Assembly (NCBI GenBank): GCA_002316295.1
Contig: DCDF01000045.1
Span: 1 to 43,514, forward strand
DNA: 43,514 bases
Direction: 5' to 3'
Source: Syntrophaceae bacterium UBA1062
GTDB lineage: Bacteria; Desulfobacterota; Desulfomonilia; UBA1062
Numbering within the stretch: the stretch's first letter is position 1; each line of letters opens with the position of its first letter. Under the pieces are notes generated by a model. The model had not been told where the DNA came from. It made no database searches and worked only from the letters and a program-made list of their open reading frames with translations. The position numbers and the translations under genes are program-made. Shown in pieces: positions 41,237 through 43,514 of this stretch.

Positions 41237-41815
41237 CTATATCCCGTTGGCCGTTATCTCCCGGATGAAAGTTTCCACCAACACCGGGTCGAAGGACGAT
41301 CCGCTGAGCTTCCTGAGAACATCAAAGGCCTCGGGCAGGGATCTTCCTTTCTGATATGGTCTGTCGGTGATGAGCGCATCGAACGTATCCGCTACCCCGA
41401 TGATTTTTGCGCCGAGCGGGATCTTATCACCGGTAATGCCACGCGGGTATCCCGTTCCGTCCTCCCGTTCATGGTGGCAGTAGACGTAGTCGATGACCCT
41501 TGGTGAAAATCTCAGATTGAGCAGGATCGCCTTTCCCATCTCAGGGTGCTTCTTGATCTGCCTCAGCATCGATTTGGATGGGCGTTCCTTCACATTCCTG
41601 AAGACCCGGGAGCTGAAACGGATTTTCCCGATGTCGTGAAGCAGGCCCGCTGTCCTGATATCGTGAACCTCGTTGTCGGGCAGCCGCAGCCTCAGAGCGA
41701 GCCTGCGGGCAAAGCAGGAAACACGCTGGGCGTGGCCTTCTGAATACTGGTCTCTTACACCAAGGCTGTGAGTGATCTTTGCTGCTGTCTGGAGGGTATT
41801 TTTCTGCATAAGCAT
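41237..41815 (-). CDS. HD-GYP domain phosphodiesterase
   Basis: A 192-residue stand-alone HD-GYP protein, expected to hydrolyse cyclic di-GMP to GMP. The metal-binding HD is in LLHDIGKIRF (H60, D61). Other metal ligands fall in IKKHPEMG and the HHE of YCHHEREDGTGYPRG (114-126), which contains the GYP motif. The family ending ADTFDALITDRPYQKG is complete. The usual R-x-x-Q-x-S-E-G-H entry is present as RDQYSEGHAQRV. There is no receiver or sensor domain, so activity may be constitutive or controlled by a partner. Start ATG 41815 is used; the ATG two codons on (41809) has better spacing to AAGGGA. Together with the GGDEF protein it gives this region both sides of cyclic di-GMP turnover. Confidence 0.9.
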   Translation of the reverse strand: MLMQKNTLQTAAKITHSLGVRDQYSEGHAQRVSCFARRLALRLRLPDNEVHDIRTAGLLHDIGKIRFSSRVFRNVKERPSKSMLRQIKKHPEMGKAILLNLRFSPRVIDYVYCHHEREDGTGYPRGITGDKIPLGAKIIGVADTFDALITDRPYQKGRSLPEAFDVLRKLSGSSFDPVLVETFIREITANGI

Positions 41816-42326
41816 CGTTCCCTTGAGATGTTCCGTCTCCGTGTTTGGATTCTCAATGCCGCATCCACCCAGTGTCGTGCCTTAACAGATGACGATGAGG
41901 AGGTCAAGGCCGGCGGCCGCTTCTATGGCACTGATAACTCATGATGTATACCTATCCTCCCCTGATTTTTCATCGGGATTTCATGCATGATGCCCTTTGT
42001 GCTCAGGGGCTATGCAGGAACCAGGCCCGATCCTGAGCAGTCATGCATGGAAAGGACGCCGAACCCGGCTCTGGGGCGGGAAAAAGAGACAATAACCTTG
42101 CGTTATTTTGGGCGCCTACATATGGCAATGCGTCGAGGATCATGTTCACTAATGAAACCCGGTGTACAAAAACAGCGCATCCCGTACGGTTACAATCGTG
42201 CCCGTCATCCGGTCCCGTCCTGATACGGGTGCTCTGCTCCGGAATTTTCCGCAACCGAGCATATCATTGCATGCTTATTGCAACAGCTGGGAAAAACAGC
42301 ATAAATTCAGCAAAGGAGCGGATGCT
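41816..42326. other. Gene-free divergent gap with nested inverted repeats
   Basis: This 511-base gap separates the HD-GYP gene from the lipoprotein gene. CATGCATGA (41982-41990) pairs with TCATGCATG (42041-42049), and inside it TGCTCAGG (42000-42007) pairs with CCTGAGCA (42032-42039), so 68 bases can fold into a two-step hairpin with a 24-base loop. I checked for a cyclic di-GMP riboswitch because of the neighbours and do not find its conserved core. TTGCA/TGCAA near 42272-42288 is a further short inverted repeat upstream of the lipoprotein. No small gene is supported. Confidence 0.35.
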
Positions 42327-43439
42327 ATGTCGAGAGGAAAAATTCGTATCGTTGTTTTGTTGCTGGCATTCCTTCTGGGTACCGCGTGCAGCGAGAGGCA
42401 GGATGATGCAGGGACGTTGTCCCTCGGACTCACAGATGCCGCTTCGAGCGATTATCAGGCCGTCTACGTCACAATAAAGGAGGTCCAGGTCCACATGGGC
42501 GAAGACGGGGGCGGCCCATGGGAAGTGGTGGCTTCGCCCAACAAGACATACAACCTTCTGGAGCTGGTGAACGGAATGATCGAGCATCTGGGGGTGTCCG
42601 ACCTCAAGGCCGGAACCTATACCCAGATGAGGCTCATAGTCGGCGACGAGGCGGAAGAAGAGACCAATATCCTGGGAGAGAACCACCCATATGCGAACTA
42701 TCTCATAGACTCCGCGGACCGGTACCTTCAACTGAAGGTCCCGAGCGGAGTTCAGAGCGGCATCAAGCTGGTACGCAGTTTCGAGATCATGGAAGGTCTG
42801 ACCACCGAGCTGGTCCTGGACTTCGATGTGGATAAGTCTGTCGTGAAGGCGGGAAACAGCGGAAACTGGCTTTTGAAGCCGACTATAAAGGTCATTGATG
42901 CCTTAGAAAACGCCACGGTGAGCGGAGCAGTGGTCGGCAATTCGGCCGAGCTGCTCGCGGGAGTAAAGATCAGCGCCCAGGTATATGATCCGGACACAGG
43001 GCAGGTCGATGTGGACACCTCCACCCTTTCCGATGAGGCGGGGGAGTATCTGATGCACCTGGCGCCCGGCGCTTATACCATCGTCGCATATCTCGATGGA
43101 TACAGCCCTGTATGTACAGAGCTGGCCGTGGCGGATGGGGGGGATTATCAGGCGTCTTTCGCGCTCACTCCTACGGTAATGAATGATATCACCTGCAATG
43201 TAATACTTTCCCAGAGCCTTCAGGGCCGCATCGCCACCATCCGGTTCATCCGGACGTCCCCCTGCAGAGAGACGAAGCTGGTCGAGCTCAAAGCCCTCAA
43301 CGTTTCTGAAAGCGGAGCATATTCAGTTTCTCTGCCCGCAGGGACTTATCGCGTGATCGCCGCGGACGGAACCACGACGCTGCCTGTTCAGAATATCGCC
43401 GCAGGCGGCTCTGTCACACTTGACTTCACTGCGAACTGA
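42327..43439 (+). CDS. DUF4382-type lipoprotein with carboxypeptidase-like repeats
   Basis: Exported lipoprotein of 370 residues. The signal peptide ends LLGTA-C with Cys 21 as the lipid attachment site, followed by Ser, consistent with outer-membrane sorting. Residues 30-195 match the DUF4382 pattern: GTLSLGLTDAASSDYQAVYV, then VTIKEVQVHMGEDGGG, YNLLELVNG, LKAGTYTQMRLIVG and the closing LVLDFDVDKSVVKAG. Then come two CarboxypepD_reg/PEGA-like beta units (VSGAVVGNSAELLAGVKISA through LAPGAYTIVAYLDGY, and a degenerate second one ending LPAGTYRVIAADGTTTL). The function is unknown; such proteins are surface or periplasmic. ATG 42327 has AAGGAG 8 bases upstream; a longer frame from 42162 is rejected because it hides the signal peptide. 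Confidence 0.87.
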   Translation: MSRGKIRIVVLLLAFLLGTACSERQDDAGTLSLGLTDAASSDYQAVYVTIKEVQVHMGEDGGGPWEVVASPNKTYNLLELVNGMIEHLGVSDLKAGTYTQMRLIVGDEAEEETNILGENHPYANYLIDSADRYLQLKVPSGVQSGIKLVRSFEIMEGLTTELVLDFDVDKSVVKAGNSGNWLLKPTIKVIDALENATVSGAVVGNSAELLAGVKISAQVYDPDTGQVDVDTSTLSDEAGEYLMHLAPGAYTIVAYLDGYSPVCTELAVADGGDYQASFALTPTVMNDITCNVILSQSLQGRIATIRFIRTSPCRETKLVELKALNVSESGAYSVSLPAGTYRVIAADGTTTLPVQNIAAGGSVTLDFTAN

Positions 43440-43514
43440 TATAGATCAGGCACAGAGCGGACAGCGGCTTTTCGGCAAGGGCTCCAAAGGAGGAGCGGGT
43501 TCTCTCTTCCTCCG

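Noticed and set aside
41816..42326. Possible cyclic di-GMP riboswitch next to the HD-GYP gene
   Set aside because: The conserved GEMM core and its tetraloop-receptor elements are not found on either strand.
1..43514. Mobile element, prophage, CRISPR array or defence island
   Set aside because: No transposase, integrase, terminal repeats, phage structural gene, spaced direct repeats or Cas gene is visible; gene packing and composition are even throughout.

Overview
The window reads as a GC-rich chromosome segment of an anaerobic, acyl-CoA-metabolising bacterium, most like the Desulfobacterota (former Deltaproteobacteria, syntrophic or sulfate-reducing types). This is an inference from gene content: very large PAS-type histidine kinases, three acyl-CoA dehydrogenases, an acyl-CoA ligase, a stand-alone alpha subunit of an NDP-forming acyl-CoA synthetase, Liv and ProVWX importers, and the paired families TIGR02587/TIGR02588. 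I see no rRNA, tRNA, CRISPR array, transposase, integrase or phage gene. The segment looks like ordinary chromosome rather than an island.

Layout. 0-9 kb: the 5' part of a small exported protein, RNase R (rnr), then three histidine kinases (A at 2608, B at 5275 with a receiver domain, C at 7713 on the minus strand with a receiver domain). 9.4-14.4 kb: an unknown 105-residue gene with its own terminator, then a complete liv-type branched-chain amino-acid ABC importer on the minus strand (binding protein, livH, livM, livG, livF). 14.7-18.4 kb: a glycine betaine/proline importer proV-proW-proX with a MarR-type regulator upstream. 18.6-22.4 kb: an XRE regulator, an acyl-CoA dehydrogenase and an EamA transporter in one overlapping operon, divergent from a second acyl-CoA dehydrogenase. 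22.5-24.4 kb: a leuB-like dehydrogenase, a stand-alone Lrp-type ligand-binding (RAM) domain and an unknown 150-residue protein. 24.7-29.4 kb: a YihG-like acyltransferase, a lipocalin lipoprotein, an internally duplicated unknown protein, a GNAT acetyltransferase, and the membrane pair TIGR02587/TIGR02588. 29.7-33.8 kb: acyl-CoA ligase and acyl-CoA dehydrogenase, with a GntR/FadR-type regulator facing them. 34-43.5 kb: a diguanylate cyclase, a frameshifted DUF4405 membrane protein, a 1000-residue PAS kinase (D, paralogue of A), an NDP-forming acyl-CoA synthetase alpha subunit, an HD-GYP protein and a DUF4382 lipoprotein.

How it fits together. Two small catabolic modules each pair acyl-CoA enzymes with an adjacent transcription factor, and each has a good promoter with a palindrome at the expected operator position: TGTCATTGACA between the XRE gene and the divergent dehydrogenase (21096-21106), and TATTGTATTACAATA in the acyl-CoA ligase promoter (29675-29689), which fits the TNGTNNNACNA pattern of FadR-type GntR proteins. 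Signalling is kinase-rich and output-poor: four histidine kinases, one GGDEF and one HD-GYP protein, but no response regulator with a DNA-binding domain. The clearest anomaly is the DUF4405 gene, broken at a (CGGG)3 tandem repeat whose contraction by one unit would restore a full reading frame.
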